Of a stretch of 64,000 bases of DNA, positions 53,574 through 61,742 are shown piece by piece. Origin of the DNA: Chitinophagaceae bacterium. GTDB lineage: Bacteria; Bacteroidota; Bacteroidia; Chitinophagales; Chitinophagaceae. Position 1 is the first letter of the stretch; the number at the start of each line of letters is the position of its first letter. The stretch is taken from positions 640,001 through 704,000 of the forward strand of contig JAFKGQ010000006.1 in the NCBI GenBank assembly GCA_017307755.1. The letters are read 5' to 3'. The translations under genes and the position numbers were made by a program. The notes under the pieces are model-generated. The model worked only from the letters and a program-made list of their open reading frames with translations. It ran no database searches and was not told where the DNA came from.

Positions 53574-55427
53574 TTATGCTCCTAATATTATCCTACCTTT
53601 TTGTTGCTCTCCCGACATCAGTTCCACACTCCTGTCTATAAAGCTGGTGAGGTGGTTTCCCTTCAGCAACCCCTGGGACAACAAAGCCAGGTCTGCCAGA
53701 TTGTGCACCAGCTTCTCCTTTTTATCCTTATCCTCTTCCTTCAACAACTGCTGATATATCTTGTGATTGCCATTAACGGTAAGGATCACTTCATCCGGCA
53801 TGTTAGCATAAAAACTTCCCATTGGCCCGCTGACCGAAGCCATATCCTTCATCCGCCGGGAGAACTCGGGTCTGGTGGCGATGACAGGAGGAACTTCCGG
53901 GCTTAGCCCTTTGACTTCCACTGTCACATGCAGTTCGGGTACCTGCCGTTGGAACAGCTCTTTCAGACTTCCCTCCTCCTCTGCGTTAAGCACCGAGTTT
54001 GCCCCCTCTGCCTTGTCGATCAGGTTGTCGGCAATATCCGCATCCACCCTTACGAAGTGTACATCCTGCCATTTCGATTCCATCTGGTTGATAAAGGCTG
54101 CATCCACGATAGTCTCCATCTTGACCCCGATATATCCCTTTGCCTGCGCCTGACGGATATAAGCATCCTGTTGTACGGGGTTAGTGGTATAAAGGATCAC
54201 CAGCTTGCCATCCTTGTTCTTCTGCAAAGTTTCTGCCGCCATCCTGTATTCTTCCAATGTATAGAACTTACCGCCGTTTACATCTTCCATAATGTGGAAA
54301 CGGACGGCTTTTTCAAGGAACTTGTCATCTGTCATCATGCCGTACTTCACAAAAAGCCCAAGGCTTTCCCATTTCTCCTCGAACTCTTTCCTTTCCTTGT
54401 TGAATATCTCCTCCAGCTTATCAGCTACCTTTTTAGTGATGTGGTTATTGATCTTCTTTACATTGGGATCACCTTGCAGATAGCTGCGGCTGACGTTCAA
54501 TGGGATATCAGGACTGTCGATAACCCCATGCAGCAACATGAGAAATTCCGGGACAATATCCTTTACTTCGTCGGTGACAAAGACCTGGTTGCTGTACAGT
54601 TGGATCTTATCCTTCTGGATCTCATAGCTCTGTTTGATCTTCGGGAAATAAAGGATGCCCGTAAGGTTAAAGGGATAGTCCACATTCAGGTGGATCCAGA
54701 AAAGAGGAGCTTCGCTAAAGGGATAAAGCTCCTTATAAAAATCCTGGTAATCCTGGGGGGTCAGCTCGCTGGGCTTTTTTGTCCAGGCCGGATGCGTATT
54801 ATTTATCTGTTTGCCTTCAAAGTTGATGGGCACCGGTAGAAAACGACAAAATTTCTGTAATACCGTCCTGATCCTGCCGGCATCCAGGAACTCTTTACTT
54901 TCCTCATTGATATGCAGGATAATATCCGTCCCCCTTCCCGCTTTGTCAGCATCTTCCAGTGAGAATTCGGGACTTCCATCACATTCCCATTTCACCGCCC
55001 TGGCATCTTCCTTATAACTTTTAGTGACCACTTCTACCCGCTCGCTCACCATAAAAGAGGAATAGAAACCCAATCCGAAGTGACCGATGATATTAGCTTC
55101 ATTCTGTCCTTTATATTTGTTCAGGAACTCCTCCGCACCGCTAAAAGCCACCTGGTTGAGGTACTTATCCACTTCTTCAGCGGTCATTCCGATACCTTTA
55201 TCGGAGATAGTGATCGTCTTTTTATCCGTATCTAATTGAATGTCAATACTCAAATCCCCTAATTCCCCTTTTACCTCCCCCAGGGAAGACAGTGTTTTCA
55301 ACTTCTGGGTAGCATCGACTGCATTGCTCACCAGCTCTCTTATAAAGATATCATGCTCGCTGTACAGGAACTTTTTGATAATAGGAAAGATATTCTCTGT
55401 CTGAACCCGGATACTCCCTTTTTGCAT
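53574..55427 (-). CDS. htpG: Molecular chaperone HtpG (Hsp90)
   Basis: A 617-aa ATP-dependent chaperone. The N-terminal GHKL domain has IRELVSNAVDA (Glu31 and Asn35), ISDKGIGM (Asp76) and GHFGLGFYS. The middle domain has the catalytic-loop segment DSPDIPLNVSRSYLQ (Arg), followed by the C-terminal dimerisation domain. The length is normal for bacteria. No heat-shock promoter of the sigma-32 type was seen, which fits the phylum. A short odd frame lies just upstream (55445-55576). Confidence 0.97.
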   Translation of the reverse strand: MQKGSIRVQTENIFPIIKKFLYSEHDIFIRELVSNAVDATQKLKTLSSLGEVKGELGDLSIDIQLDTDKKTITISDKGIGMTAEEVDKYLNQVAFSGAEEFLNKYKGQNEANIIGHFGLGFYSSFMVSERVEVVTKSYKEDARAVKWECDGSPEFSLEDADKAGRGTDIILHINEESKEFLDAGRIRTVLQKFCRFLPVPINFEGKQINNTHPAWTKKPSELTPQDYQDFYKELYPFSEAPLFWIHLNVDYPFNLTGILYFPKIKQSYEIQKDKIQLYSNQVFVTDEVKDIVPEFLMLLHGVIDSPDIPLNVSRSYLQGDPNVKKINNHITKKVADKLEEIFNKERKEFEEKWESLGLFVKYGMMTDDKFLEKAVRFHIMEDVNGGKFYTLEEYRMAAETLQKNKDGKLVILYTTNPVQQDAYIRQAQAKGYIGVKMETIVDAAFINQMESKWQDVHFVRVDADIADNLIDKAEGANSVLNAEEEGSLKELFQRQVPELHVTVEVKGLSPEVPPVIATRPEFSRRMKDMASVSGPMGSFYANMPDEVILTVNGNHKIYQQLLKEEDKDKKEKLVHNLADLALLSQGLLKGNHLTSFIDRSVELMSGEQQKGRIILGA

Positions 55428-55444
55428 GGCTAAAGTTTTTAATA

Positions 55445-55576
55445 TTAAATGTTGCGGTCTTTCTGCCGGAGCAACTCGAACATGATCTCCCTGGCCTGGC
55501 TGTAAACCGTTAAATTTTGGCCAAAGGCCTCTTCACAAACCCAATGCCATTCCAACAGGTCCTGCCACACTGTCAA
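55445..55576 (-). CDS. Possible small protein or gene remnant upstream of htpG
   Basis: An open frame of 43 codons from TTG at 55576, with no ATG and a TGA at 55613-55615. The translation looks protein-like (VWQDLLEWHWVCEEAFG, SQAREIMFELLRQKDRNI) and helical. It ends 17 bases before the htpG start. It could be a small coupled protein or the tail of a lost gene. Weak support. Confidence 0.25.
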   Translation of the reverse strand: MTVWQDLLEWHWVCEEAFGQNLTVYSQAREIMFELLRQKDRNI

Positions 55577-55634
55577 ATTGGCTTTTACGTCATTTTTTAG
55601 TCTCTTGATCGCTCAAAACTTTCCCGGGCCTGCT

Positions 55635-55665
55635 TTTGCCCTTTCCTGCAAATACACTACCTTTG
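55635..55665 (+). promoter_or_regulatory. Predicted promoter of the rpsF-rpsR-rplI operon
   Basis: TTTG (55635-55638), 19 bases, TACCTTTG (55658-55665): full consensus. The leader is about 43 nt and A/T-rich, without a strong hairpin, so the known S6:S18 autoregulatory RNA is not evident there. Confidence 0.8.
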
Positions 55666-55712
55666 CAGCCCATTTTGAACATTTTTAATTTTTAAACAAA
55701 AAAACAGGGATC

Positions 55713-56066
55713 ATGAACAATTATGAATTGATGGTGATTTTTACCCCTGTGCTATCTGAGGAGGATTACAAAGCCGCCCAGAAAAAATACGCTTCCTTCA
55801 TAAAAGACAATGGAGGTGAAGTGGTGCACGAAAATCCCTGGGGTCTGAAATCACTGGCGTATCCCATCCAGAAGAAAACCACAGGCTTGTACTGGGTACT
55901 GGAATACAATGCGCCATCCGACTTCAATGAGAAGCTGAAGATCCAGATTCTCCGCGATGAAACCGTGTTACGTTTCATGGCTACCAAACTCGATAAATAC
56001 GCCGTCGAGTACAATGCCAAAAGAAGAAGTGGTGTACCTACAGGCAACGAAAAAGTGGGGGCTTAA
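55713..56066 (+). CDS. rpsF: 30S ribosomal protein S6
   Basis: A 117-aa ribosomal protein of the small-subunit platform that pairs with S18. MNNYELMVIFTPVLSEEDY at the start, GLKSLAYPIQKKTTGLYWVLEY and LRDETVLRFM are typical. First gene of the rpsF-rpsR-rplI set, 3 bases before rpsR. No ssb gene stands between them, the usual Bacteroidota order. Confidence 0.98.
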   Translation: MNNYELMVIFTPVLSEEDYKAAQKKYASFIKDNGGEVVHENPWGLKSLAYPIQKKTTGLYWVLEYNAPSDFNEKLKIQILRDETVLRFMATKLDKYAVEYNAKRRSGVPTGNEKVGA

Positions 56067-56069
56067 ACC

Positions 56070-56336
56070 ATGGCAAAAGCAAACGAGATAAAATATCTCA
56101 CAGCTATCAAACCCGAGAAGCGTGCCAAAAAGTTCTGCCGTTTCAAGAAATACGGCATAAAGTACATTGACTACAAGGACGCCGAATTCCTCAAAAAATT
56201 CCTGAACGAGCAAGGCAAGCTATTGCCCCGCCGTATCACCGGGAACTCTCTGAAATATCAGCGTAAAGTATCCGATGCGGTGAAAAAGGCCCGTCAGATG
56301 GCTTTGTTGCCTTATGTAACAGATCTTTTAAAGTAA
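56070..56336 (+). CDS. rpsR: 30S ribosomal protein S18
   Basis: An 88-aa protein with [35 protein letters not shown] and a basic C-terminus. It binds next to S6. It is followed by 84 bases with two hairpins before rplI, the only structured gap in this operon. Confidence 0.97.
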   Translation: MAKANEIKYLTAIKPEKRAKKFCRFKKYGIKYIDYKDAEFLKKFLNEQGKLLPRRITGNSLKYQRKVSDAVKKARQMALLPYVTDLLK

Positions 56337-56347
56337 CCTCACCCTAA

Positions 56348-56391
56348 CCCCTTTCTCAAATGAAAGGGGGGACAGTCCGTCAGTCGACGGA
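56348..56391 (+). promoter_or_regulatory. Two hairpins between rpsR and rplI
   Basis: Stem 1: CCCCTTT (56348-56354) with AAAGGGG (56363-56369), loop of 8. Stem 2: TCCGTC (56376-56381) with GACGGA (56386-56391), loop of 4. No T run, so they are unlikely to be full terminators. They may lower L9 output or mark an RNA-processing point. Confidence 0.5.
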
Positions 56392-56420
56392 TTGGGAAAA
56401 CGGTGAACAAAACAACAGTA

Positions 56421-56867
56421 ATGGAAGTCATTTTAATTCAAGACGTAGACAACCTGGGCGCCGCTCACGAAAAAGTAAGCGTAAAGAATGGTTATGCACG
56501 TAACTATCTGATTCCCCGCAAACTGGCTGTCGAAGCCAATCCTTCCAACCTCAAACAGCTGGACGAGAGGATCAAACAATTGAAGAAAAAAGAGGCGAAG
56601 ATGATGGCCGAGGTCAACAAGGTGATCGAAGTCCTGAAAGCCGCTCCCCTCAAGATTGGCGCCAAAACCGGCACCAGCGGCAAGATCTTCGGCAGCGTAA
56701 CCTCCGTACAGATCGCCCGTGCGATCCGTGACCAAAAGGGTTATGACATCGACCGCCGTAGGATCCACATCCTTGATGAAGTAAAGGAACTGGGAACCTA
56801 TAAGGCAAAGGTCGATTTTGGCAATAGTAATGAGGCAGAAGTAGAATTTGAGGTCACTGCGGAATAG
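56421..56867 (+). CDS. rplI: 50S ribosomal protein L9
   Basis: A 148-aa protein with the L9 shape: an N-terminal RNA-binding domain (MEVILIQDVDNLGAAHEKVSVKNGYARNYLIP pattern), a long charged connecting helix (about 45-75) and a C-terminal domain (GSVTSVQIARAI, DRRRIHI). The ATG at 56421 gives the family start. The GTG at 56403 adds six residues and is rejected. Confidence 0.97.
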   Translation: MEVILIQDVDNLGAAHEKVSVKNGYARNYLIPRKLAVEANPSNLKQLDERIKQLKKKEAKMMAEVNKVIEVLKAAPLKIGAKTGTSGKIFGSVTSVQIARAIRDQKGYDIDRRRIHILDEVKELGTYKAKVDFGNSNEAEVEFEVTAE

Positions 56868-56910
56868 GTCTGTTATATTATTATTTAGAAGATACAAGTG
56901 ATACTTGAAA

Positions 56911-56938
56911 GCCCGCGAATAAATCGCGGGCTTTTTTA
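56911..56938 (+). terminator. Terminator of the rpsF-rpsR-rplI operon
   Basis: A 9-bp GC-rich stem (56911-56919 with 56925-56933), loop of 5, then T6. Confidence 0.92.
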
Positions 56939-57068
56939 TTAATTAATAATAAAATATGACAGATTCATTAAAAAACATCAAATACGGGCTATACAAAATC
57001 GTTTTTTCAGATGGATAAAACCCGCTGAAATCCTGACCAATCCTAAATCCTGGCAAATTTTACTAAAA

Positions 57069-57099
57069 TTTAAATAAGTAATAAAAATCCCTATCTTTA
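57069..57099 (+). promoter_or_regulatory. Predicted promoter and long leader of the RRM protein gene
   Basis: TTTA (57069-57072), 19 bases, TATCTTTA (57092-57099), one mismatch in each box. Transcription from about 57104 would give a leader of about 120 nt, long for this genome. The 56939-57225 gap otherwise holds only AT-rich DNA. Confidence 0.5.
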
Positions 57100-57225
57100 C
57101 AATAGCTCTATTGTTTATTGGCCGTATTGTGCGCTGTCGTAACTTTCTTTCCAGTCAGATCCCTCAGTTCATCCTATACTATCAATGAGTAGAGTGAGTT
57201 TTTATCATTTTTAATTTTTTGTACA

Positions 57226-57585
57226 ATGAACATTTATGTAGGCAACCTCTCTTGGCAAATGACCGATGAGGATCTCAGGAACCTTTTTGAACAACACGGC
57301 ACTGTTGCTTCTGCCAAAATCGTCAAGGACAAAGTTTCCGGCCGTAGCAAAGGCTTTGGCTTTGTTGAAATGGAAGACGATGGTGAAGCGCAGCAAGCTA
57401 TCACTAACCTGTACGACAGCGAAGTGATGGGCCGCAAGATCATCGTAAACGAATCACAGCCTAAGCAACAAGGCGGTGGCGGCGGTGGCTTCAAAAAGAG
57501 AAGCTTCGGCGGCGGTGGCGGCGGAGGTTACAAGAAAGGTGGTTATGACCGCGGCGGCGGTGGCGGCTACAACAGGGATTATTAA
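57226..57585 (+). CDS. Glycine-rich RRM RNA-binding protein
   Basis: A 119-aa protein with one RRM domain (about 1-80): RNP2 NIYVGNLSW at the N-terminus and RNP1 KGFGFVEM near residue 45. A tail follows of Gly runs broken by Lys, Arg, Tyr and Phe (FKKRSFGGGG, YDRGGGGG). This is the same plan as cyanobacterial Rbp and plant GRP proteins, many of them cold-induced. It probably binds RNA in the cytosol. The long leader and strong terminator support regulated, abundant expression. Confidence 0.94.
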   Translation: MNIYVGNLSWQMTDEDLRNLFEQHGTVASAKIVKDKVSGRSKGFGFVEMEDDGEAQQAITNLYDSEVMGRKIIVNESQPKQQGGGGGGFKKRSFGGGGGGGYKKGGYDRGGGGGYNRDY

Positions 57586-57613
57586 TTAATGCAATCAATA
57601 TATCTCTTTGTCA

Positions 57614-57643
57614 AAATCCTTTCCTCTCCGGAAAGGATTTTTT
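57614..57643 (+). terminator. Terminator of the RRM protein gene
   Basis: A perfect 11-bp stem (57614-57624 with 57630-57640), loop of 5, and T run. Confidence 0.9.
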
Positions 57644-57771
57644 CTTGCCCCTACCCGATCCCCGCTGCTCTGCCCGACGGCAAAGCCCACCTGGTGGCGG
57701 AGCGGCAACATTTTAATGTCAGCTAAAACATTAAACCTTTATCTTAGGTCGAATAAAAATTTGTTTGCCTT

Positions 57772-59085
57772 ATGCATCGCAGAAAATTCATACAGGATAT
57801 TTCCCTGGCTACTGCCGGGTTGACGATCATTAACTTTCCCGTCCGTGGCAAAATGGCGCCCAGCAACAAGGTCATTTTAGGAGTGATGGGTGTCAACAGC
57901 CGGGGTGCTTATCTGGCAAAATCTTATTCCCAGTTACCAAATGTGGAAGTAGCTTATATCTGTGATGTCGAAGAAAAAGCCCTGCAGAATGGCCTGGATG
58001 CGCTAAAAGATGCTCCCCGCAAGCCTGCTATCGTAAAGGATATCCGTAAGCTCGTCGGACAAAAGGATCTCGATGCGTTGATCATCGCTGCTCCTGACCA
58101 CTGGCATGCTCCTGCAGCTCTGATGGGCGCCGCCCACGGCAAGCATGTCTATGTGGAGAAACCTTGCGGACAAAACCCTTACGAAGGTGAGTTGCTGTCC
58201 AAAGCCATCAGTCTTTATGGGCGGCATATTCAAATGGGTAACCAGCGGCGTTCCATGCCCACCCTGATCGAAGCGGTGCAACAGGTGAGGAATGGCGTCA
58301 TCGGCAAACCTTATTTTGCAAAAGCCTGGTATGCCAATAATAGGAAACCCATCGGATATGGTAAAAAAGTACCCGTACCTGCGACCCTGGACTTTGAGCT
58401 CTGGCAGGGGCCTGCGCCCCGCCGGGATTATCGGGATAACCTCGTCCATTACAACTGGCATTGGTTCTGGCATTGGGGTACAGGAGAAGCCTGCAACAAC
58501 GGGACCCATGAGATAGATTGCTGCAGGTGGTTCCTCGGTGTCGACTATCCGCAAAAGGTCACCTCATCCGGAGGCCGTTATGCATATAAGGATGACTGGG
58601 AGACACCCGATACCCAGGTTGCCTGTTTTGAATTCCCTGACGGCAAGGCCATCACATGGGAAAGCCGCAGTTGCAACAATTTCGGCGTAGAGGGCGCCGG
58701 CAGAGGTTTTATCATCTATGGAGAAAAAGGCACACTCGTCAATCTCGGCGGCGGCGACTATAAAATATTTGATGAAAAGAACAAATTGGTAAAAGAAGTG
58801 AAGTCCGAGGTCGTGGCGGATCCCACCAACCCCGTCAGCGCCAGTGGGAATCTCGACCTGTATCATTTTGATAATTTTATAAAGGCCGTCAGAGGCGAGG
58901 CCACACTAAACTCTCCGGTCAATGAGGCTTCCAAAAGCGTATTGCTTTGCCATCTTGCCAACATCGCTCAACGTACCTCGGGTGTTTTGCATTGCGATCC
59001 GGCAAATGGACATATCCTCAATGACAATGCTGCGGCAGCGCTCTGGCGTCGGACATATGAAAAAGGATGGGAGCCGAAAGTCTGA
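57772..59085 (+). CDS. Gfo/Idh/MocA family oxidoreductase with Tat-like signal (A)
   Basis: A 437-aa NAD(P)- or flavin-free Rossmann oxidoreductase. The N-terminus MHRRKFIQDISLATAGL has the twin-arginine pattern, so export of the folded, cofactor-loaded protein is likely. The nucleotide loop is GVMGVNSRGAYLAK, and the family motif VYVEKPCGQNP carries the EKP Lys. The secreted Gfo/Idh/MocA enzymes of Bacteroidota act on sugar glycosides (C3 oxidation) or N-acetylgalactosamine. It is convergent with the DUF1080 gene and close to a second member at 60525, which suggests a shared pathway. Confidence 0.9.
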   Translation: MHRRKFIQDISLATAGLTIINFPVRGKMAPSNKVILGVMGVNSRGAYLAKSYSQLPNVEVAYICDVEEKALQNGLDALKDAPRKPAIVKDIRKLVGQKDLDALIIAAPDHWHAPAALMGAAHGKHVYVEKPCGQNPYEGELLSKAISLYGRHIQMGNQRRSMPTLIEAVQQVRNGVIGKPYFAKAWYANNRKPIGYGKKVPVPATLDFELWQGPAPRRDYRDNLVHYNWHWFWHWGTGEACNNGTHEIDCCRWFLGVDYPQKVTSSGGRYAYKDDWETPDTQVACFEFPDGKAITWESRSCNNFGVEGAGRGFIIYGEKGTLVNLGGGDYKIFDEKNKLVKEVKSEVVADPTNPVSASGNLDLYHFDNFIKAVRGEATLNSPVNEASKSVLLCHLANIAQRTSGVLHCDPANGHILNDNAAAALWRRTYEKGWEPKV

Positions 59086-59153
59086 CGATCCGCCTGGCTC
59101 CCGGCCCCCAGCCACGCAGGCAGCCACTCACCTGGCACCTGCCATTCCCATAC

Positions 59154-60512
59154 TTAAAGCGTCCTGATCTTTATGCTGCGGAAGCTTACTTCATTGCCAT
59201 GGTCCTGCAGCAGGATATGGCCTTGAGGAGCTTCTCCGAAGTTCTTCCATACTTTGTATTTGCTGATGGCTACCAGGTCACGGAATGCCTGTGAACCTCT
59301 TTCATATTCCAGCACTTTGACGCCATTCAGATAGTGCTCCACATGGTTGTTGGGATACACTACGATCCGGCCTGTATTCCATTTTCCCATGGGATGAATA
59401 AATCGTTTTTGTTTATTGGCTTTTATCAGATCGTACAGGGAGGCCATGGTACGATTCCCCTCGCGGCCCAGTTTGGCATCCGGGTGCAGCGTGTCATCCA
59501 GCACCTGGTATTCGAGTCCAATGGCCGAGCCCGAATTATTCTCAGACAATGTGACAAAATATTTCACACCGCTGTTCGCGCCGGGTGTAAGTAGGAAATC
59601 AAAGGAGATGTCAAAGGTCTTGTATTCGTCTGTTGTTACAATATCGCCGCCGTTGGTAGACTCCTTTCCTTCCGAAGACAGCACTTTCATTACGCCGTCT
59701 CCGACGACCCATCCCTTTTCAGGGAAGGTTTTTTTGTACGCTCCCACCCAGCCTTTCGAGCTGTGCCCATCGAAGAGTAATTTCCAACCGCTGTTCTTTT
59801 CATAGTTTACCAGCGTATTGGGGATATTGTTTACTACATAGATGCCCGGGGGGAAAGCTACGGACTTCACAGGGGCCGTTTGTATACGGATATTCTTAAA
59901 ATATACTTTCTCGCCGGAAAGTTCCTGTTTACCTACGGCATGTACCTGAAGACCGATGAAACCCTTTTGATCCATGGTGTCTACCAGGTAGGCCACTGGT
60001 ATATTATTGATCCAGGTCTTCATCTCATGTCCGATGCATTCCACCCGGATATGATTGTACCCGCCGACCTTTAATGCCGACTGGGCCGCGGGATTGAGTG
60101 AGCCCGGATACAGCCAGTCCCTTCTTCCTTCGTCATAGATGCCACCCGACCAGTGACGGGAAGAAGGATCTATTTCCATCTGGCAGCCATAGACAAGTCC
60201 TTTCCCCTCATGACCGGCGGGGTTATAATGGCTTCTCACCTGTACGCCTGAATTGGCGGTGGTATCGTCTATTTTGATATCCAATTCCAGGGCAAAGTCG
60301 CCATATTCCTTTTCGGTAACGAGAAACGTATTCCCGGAGCCAAATACAGTGGTGCCGACAATAACACCGTTCTCCACTTTATAATCCGCTGTGCCGGCCA
60401 GCCTTTTCCAGCCATTCAATGTTTTTCCATCAAAAAGGGAGGTCCATCCCGTCTGGGCATACACGCTGGCAGTAGAGCTAATGACGATAAGCGCTAAAAA
60501 GGTCTTCTTCAT
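59154..60512 (-). CDS. DUF1080 (3-keto-disaccharide hydrolase-like) protein, two domains
   Basis: A 452-aa secreted protein with a signal peptide (about 1-20, VYAQ). Two LamG-like DUF1080 domains stand in tandem: about 20-210 (WTSLFDGKTLNGWKR, NSGVQVRSHY, GCQMEID, GYNHIRVECIG) and about 230-450 (WKLLFDGHSSKGWVG, NSGVKYFV, GLEYQVLDD, GKWNTGRIVVY). The family is now linked to breaking 3-keto-glycosides. It lies 12 bases after a Gfo/Idh/MocA gene, the usual partner. The start at 60512 is ATG; a TTG two codons before is less likely. Confidence 0.88.
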   Translation of the reverse strand: MKKTFLALIVISSTASVYAQTGWTSLFDGKTLNGWKRLAGTADYKVENGVIVGTTVFGSGNTFLVTEKEYGDFALELDIKIDDTTANSGVQVRSHYNPAGHEGKGLVYGCQMEIDPSSRHWSGGIYDEGRRDWLYPGSLNPAAQSALKVGGYNHIRVECIGHEMKTWINNIPVAYLVDTMDQKGFIGLQVHAVGKQELSGEKVYFKNIRIQTAPVKSVAFPPGIYVVNNIPNTLVNYEKNSGWKLLFDGHSSKGWVGAYKKTFPEKGWVVGDGVMKVLSSEGKESTNGGDIVTTDEYKTFDISFDFLLTPGANSGVKYFVTLSENNSGSAIGLEYQVLDDTLHPDAKLGREGNRTMASLYDLIKANKQKRFIHPMGKWNTGRIVVYPNNHVEHYLNGVKVLEYERGSQAFRDLVAISKYKVWKNFGEAPQGHILLQDHGNEVSFRSIKIRTL

Positions 60513-60524
60513 ATGCAAGAAAAT

Positions 60525-61712
60525 TTATAAAAAATTATAATCAGCTGACCATTTTCCGATGCTATGTCCATAGAGGGCCTGGTTAGCCAGATGGACACAG
60601 CAAGCAGTTGTGGCGCCCGTGAATACATTGGATGCCGGCAATTGTCCTTTACCGATGCTTTGGTAAAAATCCTGGAATGCATACCAGGTGCCGTCTTTTA
60701 GTTTCTCCTTCAGGACTGGAATCCCCCCATCCTTGTTCCATTCGATCTTTGTAGCTCCGGTGACGCCGTCCACGGTGGAAAGTTCCTTCCTTGTATCGGG
60801 CTCGGGATAAAAAACGCCTTCGTTCACCAACAGGGACACCATACCTTTTGTGCCTTTAATTTTGAAGACATAACCTTCGTGTGAATTGCCGCAGGTAGCT
60901 CCGAAATTACCAACCATGCCGGACTTCGTGTAGCGTAGCATCACCTGCACATTGTCGTAGGTTTCACGGCCGTCTTTATAAAAGTCGATGCCTCCGGTGC
61001 CAAACACTTCATCGGGATGCGTATTAAAGGCCCAGTTGATAAAGTCGATCTGGTGGGACAATAGTTCGGCTGCGAGCCCGCCCGAATACTCTTTGTACAT
61101 CCGCCAGTTGATCTTTCTTTCGAGAGAGGGGTCGGGCACGGGTCTGCGCCAGTTCCAATTCCTGTCCCAGCGACAGTCTATCTGTGTCACTTTTCCCAGA
61201 TACCCTTTTTCGATCATATCCTTTACGCGAAAGTAGAGGGGGGAATATCTGTATTGATGTCCCACCTGCAACACCTGTTTGGGATATTGCTTTGCCTTGG
61301 TCACTAGTTCTATCGCCTGAGGGATGTTATAGGTCATCGTTTTTTCCAGATACACGTGTTTGCCTGCCATCAAGGCATCGAGAGCTATATCAAAATGGCG
61401 GTTTAGCGGGACGGCGATGACTACGGCCGGGATTTGTTTGTTATCCAACAGCCGGCGATAGTCTGTTAGCTCAGTAAAACTCCCCAGTTTTCTTGTTTCC
61501 GCCAGGCGAAAATCCAATACATCACAAACAGCGGCGATATTGAACAGTTCGGGCATCTGCAGCAGAATGCTCATGATGCCCTTGCCCCTGTCTCCGCAGC
61601 CGATAATCCCTATTTGAATAGGGGTGGTATCAGTTGCAAAAGCCTTTGATTTGTTCAATAGGAATCCACCTGCAAGCGCTCCTGTCTGTTGTATAAATCG
61701 CCTTCTTAGCAT
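60525..61712 (-). CDS. Gfo/Idh/MocA family oxidoreductase with Tat-like signal (B)
   Basis: A 395-aa protein with MLRRRFIQQTGALAGGFLL at the N-terminus (twin-arginine type). The nucleotide loop is GIIGCGDRGKGIM, followed by VYLEKTMTYNIPQA (Glu-Lys motif, with Thr in place of the usual Pro) and a substrate domain with NWRMYKEYSGGLAAELLSHQIDFINW. It differs from the enzyme at 57772, so the two may act on different sugars or at different positions. It is transcribed with the DUF1080 gene (12-base gap) and follows apbE by 30 bases. Confidence 0.89.
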   Translation of the reverse strand: MLRRRFIQQTGALAGGFLLNKSKAFATDTTPIQIGIIGCGDRGKGIMSILLQMPELFNIAAVCDVLDFRLAETRKLGSFTELTDYRRLLDNKQIPAVVIAVPLNRHFDIALDALMAGKHVYLEKTMTYNIPQAIELVTKAKQYPKQVLQVGHQYRYSPLYFRVKDMIEKGYLGKVTQIDCRWDRNWNWRRPVPDPSLERKINWRMYKEYSGGLAAELLSHQIDFINWAFNTHPDEVFGTGGIDFYKDGRETYDNVQVMLRYTKSGMVGNFGATCGNSHEGYVFKIKGTKGMVSLLVNEGVFYPEPDTRKELSTVDGVTGATKIEWNKDGGIPVLKEKLKDGTWYAFQDFYQSIGKGQLPASNVFTGATTACCVHLANQALYGHSIGKWSADYNFL

Positions 61713-61742
61713 TCCGTCGGATTGGGGGACTAAGATAAGGGT

